64,000 bases of DNA from contig NZ_JODC01000007.1 of NCBI RefSeq assembly GCF_000720765.1, forward strand, positions 930,001 to 994,000. Reading direction: 5' to 3'. A program made the translations under genes and the position numbers. The DNA is from Streptomyces sp. NRRL S-646 (GTDB taxonomy: Bacteria; Actinomycetota; Actinomycetes; Streptomycetales; Streptomycetaceae). A model generated the notes under the pieces. That model saw nothing but the letters and a program-made list of their open reading frames with translations. It was not told where the DNA came from and did no database searches. Below, piece after piece: positions 16,673 through 24,751 of the stretch. Positions within the stretch are counted from its first letter, which is position 1, and each line of letters begins with the position of its first letter.

Positions 16673-18478
16673 ATGGCCACTCCCCTGTCCCACACCCCTT
16701 CCTCTTCGCTCACGACCATTGCCGTCGTCGGCCTCGGCACCATGGGCACCGGTATCACCGAGGTCCTCGCCAAGGCCGGCCGCGAGGTCGTCGGCATCGA
16801 CATCAGCGAGGCCGCGGCCGCCAAGGCCCTCGCCACTCTGGAGGCGGCCACTGCCCGTGCCGTGGAGCGGGGCCGGCTGACCGAGCAGGAGCGCGCGGAC
16901 GTCCTCGCCCGCGTCCGCACCTCCACCGACCTGCAGGCCGCGGCCGACGCCGACCTCGTCATCGAGGTGGCTCCGGAGTCGTACGAGATCAAGCACCAGA
17001 TCTTCCGTGAGCTCGACGGGATCGTCCGCCCGGAGACGATCCTGGCGACCGGCACCAACGCCCTGTCCGTGACCCGTCTGGCCGCCGACTCGGCCCGTCC
17101 GGAGCGCGTGCTGGGCCTGCACTTCTTCAACCCGGCGCCCGCGATGAAGCTGGTCGAGGTCGTCTCCTCCGTCCTCACCGCGCCGACTGCCGTCACCGCG
17201 GTCACCAACCTCGCCCTCGACCTCGGCAAGGAGCCCGTCGCGGTCGGCGACCGGCCCGGGTTCGTCGCCGACGGCCTGCTGTTCGGCTACCTCAACCAGG
17301 CCGCCGCGATGTACGAGGCGAAGTACGCCTCCCGCGAGGACATCGACGCGGCGATGCGGCTCGGCTGCGGTCTGCCGATGGGCCCCCTCGCGCTGCTCGA
17401 CCTCATCGGTGTCGACACCGCGCGCACGGTCCTGGAGGCCATGTACGCCGAGTCCCACGACCGGCTGCACGCCCCCGCGCCGATCCTCAAGCAGCTCAGT
17501 GAGGCGGGCCTGACCGGCCGCAAGTCGGGCCGCGGCTTCTACACCTACGAGGCCCCGGGCAGCGCCACCGTCGTGCGGGACGCGCTGACGCCGCTGGACG
17601 GCGCGGCCCTCACCCCGGGCCGCGAGGTGCGCTCCGTCGGCGTCGCGGGCTCCGGCACCATGGCGTCCGGTATCGCCGAGGTCTTCGCCAAGGCAGGCTA
17701 CGAGGTCGTCCTCGCCGCCCGCAGCGAGGAGAAGGCGCAGGCCGCCAAGGCCCGTATCGGCAAGTCGCTGTCGCGCTCCGTCGACAAGGGGCGGATGACC
17801 GCCGAGGCGGCCGCGCAGACCCTGGACCGGATCACCGCGGCGGGTTCGTACGAGTCCTTCGCCGACGTCGACCTGGCCGTCGAGGCGGTCGCCGAGGACC
17901 TGGAGATCAAGCAGCAGCTGTTCGCCACGCTGGACAAGGTCTGCAAGCCGGGCGCAGTCCTGGCCACCACGACCTCCTCACTGCCCGTGGTCGCCTGCGC
18001 CCGCGCCACCTCGCGCCCGCAGGACGTGATCGGCATGCACTTCTTCAACCCGGCACCGGCGATGAAGCTGGTCGAGGTCGTCCGCACGGTGTTGACGGCC
18101 GAGGACGTCCACGCGACGGTGCGCGAGGTGTGTGGACGGATCAAGAAGCATGCGGTCGACTGTGGAGACCGTGCAGGCTTCATCGTGAATGCACTGCTTT
18201 TCCCGTACCTCAACAACGCGATCAAGATGGTGCAGGAACACTATGCATCTCTTGACGACATTGACGCGGCGATGAAGCTGGGCGGCGGCTACCCGATGGG
18301 TCCCTTCGAGCTCCTGGACGTCGTCGGGCTCGACGTCTCCCTGGCGATCGAGAAGGTCCTGCACCGCGAGTTCCGCGACCCGGGCCTGGCCCCCGCGCCG
18401 CTCCTGGAGCACCTGGTGGCCGCGGGCTGCCTCGGCCGCAAGACGGGCCGTGGCTTCCGCGAATATGCCCGCCGCTGA
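16673..18478 (+). CDS. Double-domain 3-hydroxybutyryl-CoA dehydrogenase
   Basis: 601 residues built of two tandem ~290-residue 3-hydroxyacyl-CoA dehydrogenases. Each repeat has an NAD-binding motif (TIAVVGLGTMGTGI at ~13; SVGVAGSGTMASGI at ~322), the signature LHFFNPAPAMKLVEVV or MHFFNPAPAMKLVEVV, and a C-terminal helical domain ending GLTGRKSGRGFY or CLGRKTGRGFR. Single-domain bacterial enzymes are ~285 residues, so this is a duplication-fusion. It should interconvert acetoacetyl-CoA and 3-hydroxybutyryl-CoA and supply crotonyl-CoA to the ethylmalonyl-CoA genes downstream. ATG 16673 follows TGGAGTCCCGCG. The first repeat's Rossmann Gly motif is intact; in the second repeat it is GSGTMAS, also intact. 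Confidence 0.92.
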   Translation: MATPLSHTPSSSLTTIAVVGLGTMGTGITEVLAKAGREVVGIDISEAAAAKALATLEAATARAVERGRLTEQERADVLARVRTSTDLQAAADADLVIEVAPESYEIKHQIFRELDGIVRPETILATGTNALSVTRLAADSARPERVLGLHFFNPAPAMKLVEVVSSVLTAPTAVTAVTNLALDLGKEPVAVGDRPGFVADGLLFGYLNQAAAMYEAKYASREDIDAAMRLGCGLPMGPLALLDLIGVDTARTVLEAMYAESHDRLHAPAPILKQLSEAGLTGRKSGRGFYTYEAPGSATVVRDALTPLDGAALTPGREVRSVGVAGSGTMASGIAEVFAKAGYEVVLAARSEEKAQAAKARIGKSLSRSVDKGRMTAEAAAQTLDRITAAGSYESFADVDLAVEAVAEDLEIKQQLFATLDKVCKPGAVLATTTSSLPVVACARATSRPQDVIGMHFFNPAPAMKLVEVVRTVLTAEDVHATVREVCGRIKKHAVDCGDRAGFIVNALLFPYLNNAIKMVQEHYASLDDIDAAMKLGGGYPMGPFELLDVVGLDVSLAIEKVLHREFRDPGLAPAPLLEHLVAAGCLGRKTGRGFREYARR

Positions 18479-18543
18479 CGGCGCCGGCGACTGGTTCAGA
18501 GGCGAGACGGACTGGGGCGGACTGCTCGGCCCGACCGGAGGAC

Positions 18544-18564
18544 CCCCGCCCGCGCAGGGCGGGG
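18544..18564 (+). terminator. GC-rich hairpin after the dehydrogenase gene
   Basis: CCCCGCCC-GCGCA-GGGCGGGG, an 8-bp perfect stem 65 bp after the stop codon, without a T run. It may end or attenuate transcription between the dehydrogenase and the TetR gene. Confidence 0.4.
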
Positions 18565-18577
18565 TAACCCCCGTACA

Positions 18578-18595
18578 TGCGCATCAAGCTGCGCA
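18578..18595. promoter_or_regulatory. TGCGCA-N6-TGCGCA dyad before the TetR gene
   Basis: Two TGCGCA palindromic half sites six bases apart, ending 19 bp before the chosen TetR start. The placement fits an autoregulatory TetR operator; only symmetry and position support this. Confidence 0.35.
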
Positions 18596-18614
18596 CATGC
18601 AGTACGTTCGGGTC

Positions 18615-19430
18615 ATGTCCCAGCCCGCCAAGTCCTCACGTACACCAGCTACGCCCGACGCGCCGGAAAGTGCCGCAGGCAGTCGCGCGGCCGCCCAGCG
18701 GCTCAAGATGCGCCGCGAACTGGCGGCCGCGGCGATGGAGCTGTTCGCGACCAAGGGGTACGAGGCGACCACCGTCGACGAGATCGCGGCCGCGGCCGGG
18801 GTCGCGCGCCGCACGTTCTTCCGTCACTTCCGCTCCAAGGAAGAGGCGATCTTCCCCGACCACGACGACACGTTGATCCGTGCGGAGGCCGTGCTCAATG
18901 CGGCTCCCGCGCACGAGCACCCGCTCGACACGGTGTGCCGCGGCATCAAGGAAGTCATGCGGATGTACGCGGCGCGGCCGGAGATCTCGGTCGCCCGCTA
19001 CAAGCTGACGCGTGAGGTGCCCACGCTGCGCGAGGCGGAGATCGCGTCGGTGGCCCGTTACGAGCGCCTCTTCACCCGCTACCTCCTCGGCCACTTCGAC
19101 GAGCATGCGCACGACGACGACGCCAACGACGACCCGCTGCTGGCCGAGGTCGCCGCGTCCGCCGTGGTCACCGCCCACAACCACGTCCTCAGACGCTGGC
19201 TGCGGGCGGGCGGGCAGGGCGACGTGGAGGCGCAGCTGGACCACGCCTTCGCGATCGTGCGCAAGACGTTCGGGACGGGCATCGGGGCGGGGCGCAGCAC
19301 GACGACTACGAGGCCGACGGCTCCCGCGGCCGTCTCCACCCAGGGCGAGGTCCTGGTCACCGTAGCCCGCACCGACGCCCCGCTGGACGAGGTCATGCGG
19401 ACCATCGAGCAGGCGCTCAAGGAGCGCTGA
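18615..19430 (+). CDS. TetR family transcriptional regulator
   Basis: 271 residues from ATG 18615 (MSQPAKSS...); an ATG at 18597 is also possible and neither has a good ribosome site. The DNA-binding part is at residues ~45-100: AAMELFATKGYEATTVDEIAAAAGVARRTFFRHFRSKEEAI, a textbook TetR helix-turn-helix. The ligand domain is followed by a ~60-residue acidic and then Thr/Pro-rich tail. Its position between the hydroxyacyl-CoA dehydrogenase and ccrA suggests that it controls the ethylmalonyl-CoA block. Dyads at 18578, 19575 and 19596 are candidate sites. A strong terminator follows at 19452. Confidence 0.88.
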   Translation: MSQPAKSSRTPATPDAPESAAGSRAAAQRLKMRRELAAAAMELFATKGYEATTVDEIAAAAGVARRTFFRHFRSKEEAIFPDHDDTLIRAEAVLNAAPAHEHPLDTVCRGIKEVMRMYAARPEISVARYKLTREVPTLREAEIASVARYERLFTRYLLGHFDEHAHDDDANDDPLLAEVAASAVVTAHNHVLRRWLRAGGQGDVEAQLDHAFAIVRKTFGTGIGAGRSTTTTRPTAPAAVSTQGEVLVTVARTDAPLDEVMRTIEQALKER

Positions 19431-19451
19431 GGCCTCTCCAGACCTGTGATG

Positions 19452-19478
19452 ACGGCCACCCTTCGGGGTGGCCGTTTT
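19452..19478 (+). terminator. Rho-independent terminator after the TetR gene
   Basis: ACGGCCACCC-TTCG-GGGTGGCCGT followed by TTTT: a 10-bp perfect stem with a stable UUCG-type tetraloop and a T run. It separates the TetR unit from the ccrA promoter. Confidence 0.9.
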
Positions 19479-19843
19479 GGCATGTCAGAGCCCCTTTTCC
19501 CACACCTTTCAAGCCCTGTTTCGATCGATCATCGCTCATTTGTTACGTAAAGATTTCACCTGAGGGCAATCTCTGGCACTCAGTGCCTTGCGAGGTGACA
19601 CGCGGTGTCATACGTTGAAGGAGTCCGGGCGGCCGGCGTGCAGAGACCTACCGCACGTCGGCTGTCCCCTCAAGCCCATGGCTTGCGCGCCCGGACGCCT
19701 GCGTCACAGGCAACCTCCCGCGCCACAAAGCGCTGCCGAACAGCACCACCGCCGAACCGACGGCACTTCTCAAAAAACCTCAGCAGCACCGACGTAACCC
19801 TCAGCGTCCCTCCCTCAGGACGCGTATCGCCGGAGGCAACACC
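19479..19843 (+). other. 365-bp ccrA promoter and leader region
   Basis: Noticeably more A/T-rich at 19501-19560 than its surroundings (contains the palindrome TTACGTAA at 19543-19550). It holds a consensus-like promoter at 19588-19616 with two dyads, then a ~220-nt leader with the small hairpin CAAGCC-CAT-GGCTTG (19671-19685). No gene is seen in it. Confidence 0.6.
19575..19616 (+). promoter_or_regulatory. ccrA promoter with operator-like dyads
   Basis: -35 TTGCGA (19588-19593) and -10 TACGTT (19611-19616) are 17 bp apart, an ideal vegetative spacing. The near-palindrome TGACACGCGGTGTCA (19596-19610) exactly fills the spacer, and the perfect palindrome GGCACT-C-AGTGCC (19575-19587) abuts the -35. 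A repressor bound in the spacer would shut off ccrA and the genes behind it. Confidence 0.55.
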
Positions 19844-21187
19844 GTGACCACGAAGGACATCCTGGACGCGATCCAGTCGCCGGACTCGACGCCGGCCGAC
19901 TTCGCCGCCCTGCCGCTCCCCGAGTCGTACCGCGCGATCACCGTGCACAAGGACGAGACGGAGATGTTCGCGGGCCTGGAGACCCGCGACAAGGACCCGC
20001 GCAAGTCGATCCACCTGGACGAGGTTCCGCTGCCGGAGCTCGGCCCGGGCGAGGCCCTGGTGGCCGTCATGGCCTCCTCGGTCAACTACAACTCCGTGTG
20101 GACCTCGATCTTCGAGCCCCTGTCGACCTTCGGGTTCCTGGAGCGCTACGGCCGCCTGTCGGAGCTGACCAAGCGCCACGACCTGCCGTACCACATCATC
20201 GGCTCCGACCTCGCGGGCGTCGTCCTGCGCACCGGCCCCGGCGTCAACGCCTGGAAGCCCGGTGACGAGGTCGTCGCGCACTGCCTCTCCGTCGAACTCG
20301 AGTCGTCGGACGGCCACAACGACACGATGCTCGACCCCGAGCAGCGCATCTGGGGCTTCGAGACGAACTTCGGCGGGCTCGCCGAGATCGCGCTCGTCAA
20401 GTCCAACCAGCTGATGCCGAAGCCGGACCACCTGTCGTGGGAGGAGGCCGCCGCTCCGGGCCTGGTCAACTCCACCGCGTACCGCCAGCTGGTCTCCCGC
20501 AACGGCGCCGGCATGAAGCAGGGCGACAACGTCCTGATCTGGGGCGCGAGCGGCGGTCTGGGCTCGTACGCCACGCAGTTCGCACTGGCCGGTGGCGCCA
20601 ACCCGATCTGTGTCGTGTCCTCGCCGCAAAAGGCGGAGATCTGCCGGGCGATGGGCGCCGAGGCGATCATCGACCGCAACGCCGAGGGCTACAAGTTCTG
20701 GAAGAACGAGCACGAGCAGGACCCGCGCGAGTGGAAGCGCTTCGGAAAGCGCATCCGCGAGCTGACCGGCGGCGAGGACGTCGACATCGTCTTCGAGCAC
20801 CCCGGCCGCGAGACCTTCGGCGCCTCCGTCTACGTCACGCGCAAGGGCGGCACCATCGTCACCTGCGCCTCGACCTCGGGCTACAACCACGAGTACGACA
20901 ACCGCTACCTGTGGATGTCCCTGAAGCGGATCATCGGCTCGCACTTCGCCAACTACCGCGAGGCCTGGGAGGCCAACCGGCTCATCGCGAAGGGCAAGAT
21001 CCACCCGACGCTGTCGAAGGTCTACTCCCTGGAGGAGACCGGGCAGGCCGCGTACGACGTGCACCGCAACCTCCACCAGGGCAAGGTCGGCGTGCTGTGC
21101 CTGGCCCCCGAGGAGGGCCTCGGCGTGCGCGACGAGGAGCTGCGCGCCAAGCACATCGACGCCATCAACCGCTTCCGCAACATCTGA
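19844..21187 (+). CDS. ccrA: Crotonyl-CoA carboxylase/reductase
   Basis: 447-residue medium-chain dehydrogenase-type enzyme that reductively carboxylates crotonyl-CoA with CO2 and NADPH to (2S)-ethylmalonyl-CoA, the entry step of the ethylmalonyl-CoA pathway and a source of PKS extender units. Motifs typical of CCR are SSVNYNSVWTSIFEP, HIIGSDLAGVVLRTGPGVNAWKPGDEV, the NADPH site GASGGLGSYATQFALAGG, and the CO2-pocket region around VFEHPGRETFG and the C-terminal HRNLHQGKVGVL. GTG 19844 has GGAGG seven bases upstream. Eighteen bp separate it from the mutase gene, so the block is probably one transcript. Confidence 0.96.
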   Translation: MTTKDILDAIQSPDSTPADFAALPLPESYRAITVHKDETEMFAGLETRDKDPRKSIHLDEVPLPELGPGEALVAVMASSVNYNSVWTSIFEPLSTFGFLERYGRLSELTKRHDLPYHIIGSDLAGVVLRTGPGVNAWKPGDEVVAHCLSVELESSDGHNDTMLDPEQRIWGFETNFGGLAEIALVKSNQLMPKPDHLSWEEAAAPGLVNSTAYRQLVSRNGAGMKQGDNVLIWGASGGLGSYATQFALAGGANPICVVSSPQKAEICRAMGAEAIIDRNAEGYKFWKNEHEQDPREWKRFGKRIRELTGGEDVDIVFEHPGRETFGASVYVTRKGGTIVTCASTSGYNHEYDNRYLWMSLKRIIGSHFANYREAWEANRLIAKGKIHPTLSKVYSLEETGQAAYDVHRNLHQGKVGVLCLAPEEGLGVRDEELRAKHIDAINRFRNI

Positions 21188-21204
21188 GACACCCGGGGTC
21201 ATAG

Positions 21205-23253
21205 ATGACTGAGCGTCAGCCCGCCGAAGGCAGGCGGGAGAAGGACCGGCCGTGGCTCATGCGCACGTACGCCGGTCACTCCACGGCCGAGGCGTCCAAC
21301 GAGTTGTACCGGCGCAACCTCGCCAAGGGCCAGACCGGCCTGTCGGTCGCGTTCGACCTGCCGACGCAGACCGGCTACGACTCCGACCACATCCTCGCCC
21401 GCGGCGAGGTCGGCAGGGTCGGAGTGCCGGTCGCGCATCTCGGTGACATGCGCCGGCTGTTCCAGGACATCCCCCTGGAGCAGATGAACACCTCGATGAC
21501 GATCAACGCCACCGCCATGTGGCTGCTGGCGCTCTACCAGGTCGTCGCCGAGGAGCAGGGTGCGGACATCACCCGGCTCCAGGGCACGACCCAGAACGAC
21601 ATCGTCAAGGAGTACCTGTCCCGCGGCACGCACGTCTTCCCGCCAGGGCCGAGCCTCCGTCTGACGACGGACATGATCGCGTACACGGTCTCCCACATCC
21701 CGAAGTGGAACCCGATCAACATCTGCAGCTACCACCTGCAGGAGGCGGGCGCCACGCCGGTCCAGGAGATCGCATACGCGATGTCCACGGCGATCGCGGT
21801 CCTGGACGCCGTGCGCGACAGCGGCCAGGTGCCGCAGGAGCGCATGGGCGACGTCGTCGGCCGCATCTCCTTCTTCGTGAACGCGGGCGTCCGCTTCGTC
21901 GAGGAGATGTGCAAGATGCGGGCCTTCGGGCGGATCTGGGAAAAGATCACGCTCGAGCGGTACGGCATCCAGAACCCCAAGCACCGCCGCTTCCGCTACG
22001 GCGTCCAGGTCAACTCCCTCGGACTGACCGAGGCGCAGCCGGAGAACAACGTCCAGCGGATCGTGCTGGAGATGCTGGCCGTGACCCTCTCCAAGGACGC
22101 ACGCGCGCGTGCCGTGCAGTTGCCCGCCTGGAACGAGGCGCTCGGCCTGCCCCGCCCCTGGGACCAGCAGTGGTCCCTGCGCATCCAGCAGGTCCTGGCG
22201 CTCGAGAGCGATCTGCTGGAGTACGAGGACATCTTCGAGGGCTCGCACGTCATCGAGGCGAAGGTCATGAAGCTCGTCGAGGAGTCGCTCGCCGAGATCG
22301 AGCGGATCCAGGAGATGGGCGGCGCGATGGCCGCCGTCGAGTCCGGCTACCTCAAGTCGCAGCTCGTCTCCTCGCACGCCGAGCGCCGGGCCCGTATTGA
22401 GTCCGGTCAAGAGAAGATCGTGGGCGTCAACATCTTCGAGACGACCGAGCCCAATCCACTCACCGCGGATCTCGATACAGCCATCCAGACAGTTGATCCA
22501 GCTGTCGAGGCCCGTGTCATCGCCTCGCTCCAGCACTGGCGCGACACCCGCTACCAGCCGCCCTTCAACCACCCGCGCCCCTGCAAGGCGCTGGAGAAGC
22601 TGAAGGAGGCCGCCAAGGGCACCAGCAACCTCATGGAGGCCACCCTGGAGTGCGCCCGCGCGGGCGTCACCACCGGCGAGTGGGCCGGGGCCCTGCGTGA
22701 GGTGTTCGGCGAGTTCCGCGCCCCCACCGGTGTCTCGTCCGCGCCTGTGGCGATCCCCGCCGAGGAGGGCTCGGCCATGTCCGACGTCCGCCGCAAAGTC
22801 GATCTGACGGCCAAGGACCTCGGCGTGGGCAAGCTGCGCTTCCTGGTCGGCAAGCCCGGCCTGGACGGGCACTCCAACGGCGCCGAGCAGATCGCCGTGC
22901 GGGCCCGTGACGCCGGCTTCGAGGTGGTCTACCAGGGCATCCGCCTGACGCCCGAGCAGATCGTGGACGCGGCCCTCGCCGAGGACGTGCACGCGGTCGG
23001 CCTGTCCATCCTCTCCGGCTCGCACGCCCAGCTGGTCCCGGACGTGCTGGAACGCCTCCGTGTGGCCGGTGCCACAGATATACCGGTGATCGCCGGTGGC
23101 ATCATCCCCAATGGCGACGCCGAACAGCTGCGGGCCGCCGGAGTGGCCGCGGTCTTCACCCCGAAGGACTTCGACATCACCGGAATCATCGGCCGCATCG
23201 TCGACGAGATCCGGAAAGCGAACAAGCTCGACCCCCTGGAGGTCCCCGCATGA
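21205..23253 (+). CDS. ecm: Ethylmalonyl-CoA mutase (MeaA-like, B12-dependent)
   Basis: 682 residues: an N-terminal TIM-barrel mutase domain (RTYAGHSTAEASNELYR, LSVAFDLPTQTGYDSDH) fused to a C-terminal cobalamin-binding domain (KPGLDGHSNGAEQIAVRARDAGFEVV, the DxHxxG ligand motif at ~552-557, then SILSGSHAQLVPDVL and AGGIIPNGD). It rearranges (2R)-ethylmalonyl-CoA to methylsuccinyl-CoA. The neighbourhood (ccrA, mclA, MaoC, acyl-CoA dehydrogenase) favours ethylmalonyl over methylmalonyl as the substrate. Start ATG 21205 has only a weak GGGGT site; its stop overlaps the next start (ATGA). Confidence 0.94.
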   Translation: MTERQPAEGRREKDRPWLMRTYAGHSTAEASNELYRRNLAKGQTGLSVAFDLPTQTGYDSDHILARGEVGRVGVPVAHLGDMRRLFQDIPLEQMNTSMTINATAMWLLALYQVVAEEQGADITRLQGTTQNDIVKEYLSRGTHVFPPGPSLRLTTDMIAYTVSHIPKWNPINICSYHLQEAGATPVQEIAYAMSTAIAVLDAVRDSGQVPQERMGDVVGRISFFVNAGVRFVEEMCKMRAFGRIWEKITLERYGIQNPKHRRFRYGVQVNSLGLTEAQPENNVQRIVLEMLAVTLSKDARARAVQLPAWNEALGLPRPWDQQWSLRIQQVLALESDLLEYEDIFEGSHVIEAKVMKLVEESLAEIERIQEMGGAMAAVESGYLKSQLVSSHAERRARIESGQEKIVGVNIFETTEPNPLTADLDTAIQTVDPAVEARVIASLQHWRDTRYQPPFNHPRPCKALEKLKEAAKGTSNLMEATLECARAGVTTGEWAGALREVFGEFRAPTGVSSAPVAIPAEEGSAMSDVRRKVDLTAKDLGVGKLRFLVGKPGLDGHSNGAEQIAVRARDAGFEVVYQGIRLTPEQIVDAALAEDVHAVGLSILSGSHAQLVPDVLERLRVAGATDIPVIAGGIIPNGDAEQLRAAGVAAVFTPKDFDITGIIGRIVDEIRKANKLDPLEVPA

Positions 23254-24215
23254 CCACGCCCGTCAACCGTCTGCGTCCGCGACGCTCCTGCCTCGCGGTC
23301 CCCGGGAGCAACCCCCGCTTCCTGGAGAAGGCGCAGGGCCTCCCCGCCGACCAGGTCTTCCTCGACCTCGAGGACGCGTGCGCCCCGCTCGCCAAGCCCG
23401 AGGCGCGGCACACCATCGTCAAGTTCCTCAACGAGGGCGACTGGACCGGCAAGACGAGGGTCGTGCGCGTCAACGACTGGACGACCGAGTGGACGTACCG
23501 CGACGTCGTGACCGTCGTCGAGGGCGCCGGCCAGAACCTCGACTGCATCATGCTGCCCAAGGTGCAGACCGCCCAGCAGGTCGTAGCCCTGGACCTCCTC
23601 CTCACCCAGATCGAGAAGACCATGGGCTTCGAGGTCGGCAAGATCGGCATCGAGGCACAGATCGAGAACGCTCAGGGCCTCAACAACGTCAACGAGATCG
23701 CGACGGCCTCCCAGCGCGTCGAGACGATCATCTTCGGCCCGGCCGACTTCATGGCGTCGATCAACATGAAGTCGCTGGTCGTGGGCGAGCAGCCGCCCGG
23801 CTACCCGGCGGACGCCTACCACTACATCCTGATGAAGATCCTGATGGCCGCCCGCGCCAACAACCTCCAGGCGATCGACGGCCCCTACCTGCAGATCCGC
23901 AACATCGACGGCTACCGCGAGGTCGCCCAGCGCGCCGCCGCGCTCGGCTTCGACGGCAAGTGGGTGCTGCACCCGGGCCAGGTCGAGGCGTCCAACGAGA
24001 TCTTCTCGCCCTCCCAGGAGGACTACGACCACGCCGAGCTGATCCTGGACGCGTACGACTACTACACGTCCGAGGCGGGCGGCAAGAAGGGCTCCGCGAT
24101 GCTCGGCGACGAGATGATCGACGAGGCCAGCCGCAAGATGGCGCTCGTCGTCTCCGGCAAGGGACGCGCCGCCGGCATGCAGCGCACCAGCAAGTTCGAG
24201 ATCCCGGAGGCCTGA
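23250..24215 (+). CDS. mclA: CitE-type malyl-CoA/beta-methylmalyl-CoA lyase
   Basis: 321-residue HpcH/HpaI-CitE aldolase. Family marks are RSCLAVPGSNPRFLEKA, QVFLDLEDACAP (metal-binding Asp/Glu), the IEAQIENAQGL loop with catalytic Glu, FGPADFMASI and GFDGKWVLHPGQV. In the ethylmalonyl-CoA pathway it splits beta-methylmalyl-CoA to glyoxylate and propionyl-CoA and joins acetyl-CoA with glyoxylate. It is coupled to ecm by the ATGA overlap and is 5 bp from the MaoC gene. Confidence 0.92.
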   Translation: MTTPVNRLRPRRSCLAVPGSNPRFLEKAQGLPADQVFLDLEDACAPLAKPEARHTIVKFLNEGDWTGKTRVVRVNDWTTEWTYRDVVTVVEGAGQNLDCIMLPKVQTAQQVVALDLLLTQIEKTMGFEVGKIGIEAQIENAQGLNNVNEIATASQRVETIIFGPADFMASINMKSLVVGEQPPGYPADAYHYILMKILMAARANNLQAIDGPYLQIRNIDGYREVAQRAAALGFDGKWVLHPGQVEASNEIFSPSQEDYDHAELILDAYDYYTSEAGGKKGSAMLGDEMIDEASRKMALVVSGKGRAAGMQRTSKFEIPEA

Positions 24216-24220
24216 GCGCG

Positions 24221-24748
24221 ATGCAGTTCGGACGCACCTACGAGGAGTTCGAGGTCGGGGCGACGTACAAGCACTGGCCGGGCAAGACGGTCACGGAGTA
24301 CGACGACCACCTGTTCTGTCTCCTCACCATGAACCACCACCCGCTCCACATGGACACGAACTATGCGGAGAAGACGACGGACTTCGGCAAGAACGTCGTC
24401 GTCGGGAACTACATCTACTCCCTGCTGCTCGGCATGTCCGTCCCGGACATCTCCGGCAAGGCGATCGCCAACCTGGAGATCGAGTCGCTCAAGCACGTGG
24501 CGCCGACCTTCCACGGCGACACGATCTACGGCCAGACGACCGTGCTCGACAAGTGGCCGTCGAAGTCGAAGAACGACCGCGGCATCGTCTACGTCGAGAC
24601 CAAGGGCTACAAGCAGGACGGCACGCTGGTCTGCGTGTTCCGCCGCAAGGTGATGGTGCCCACCGAGACGTACATCAAGGAGCGCGGCGGCGAGCAGCCC
24701 GGCCGCCCTGAGCTCACCGCACCTGCGGAAAAGAAGTCGGAGAAGTAA
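24221..24748 (+). CDS. MaoC-like mesaconyl-CoA hydratase
   Basis: 175 residues of the hot-dog fold R-specific hydratase/MaoC type (FGRTYEEFEVGATYKHWPGKTVTEYDDHLFC; catalytic-loop TMNHHPLHMDTNYA, then VVGNYIYSLLLGM). In this operon it should interconvert mesaconyl-CoA and beta-methylmalyl-CoA. ATG 24221 has GGAGG eleven bases upstream, lying in the end of mclA. The C-terminal Lys/Glu-rich tail is poorly conserved. The gene is 3 bp from the acyl-CoA dehydrogenase. Confidence 0.9.
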   Translation: MQFGRTYEEFEVGATYKHWPGKTVTEYDDHLFCLLTMNHHPLHMDTNYAEKTTDFGKNVVVGNYIYSLLLGMSVPDISGKAIANLEIESLKHVAPTFHGDTIYGQTTVLDKWPSKSKNDRGIVYVETKGYKQDGTLVCVFRRKVMVPTETYIKERGGEQPGRPELTAPAEKKSEK

Positions 24749-24751
24749 GCC

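Noticed and set aside
19575..19587. GGCACTCAGTGCC as a CIRCE heat-shock element
   Set aside because: CIRCE is TTAGCACTC-N9-GAGTGCTAA; here the half sites are joined by one base and the T/A ends are missing.
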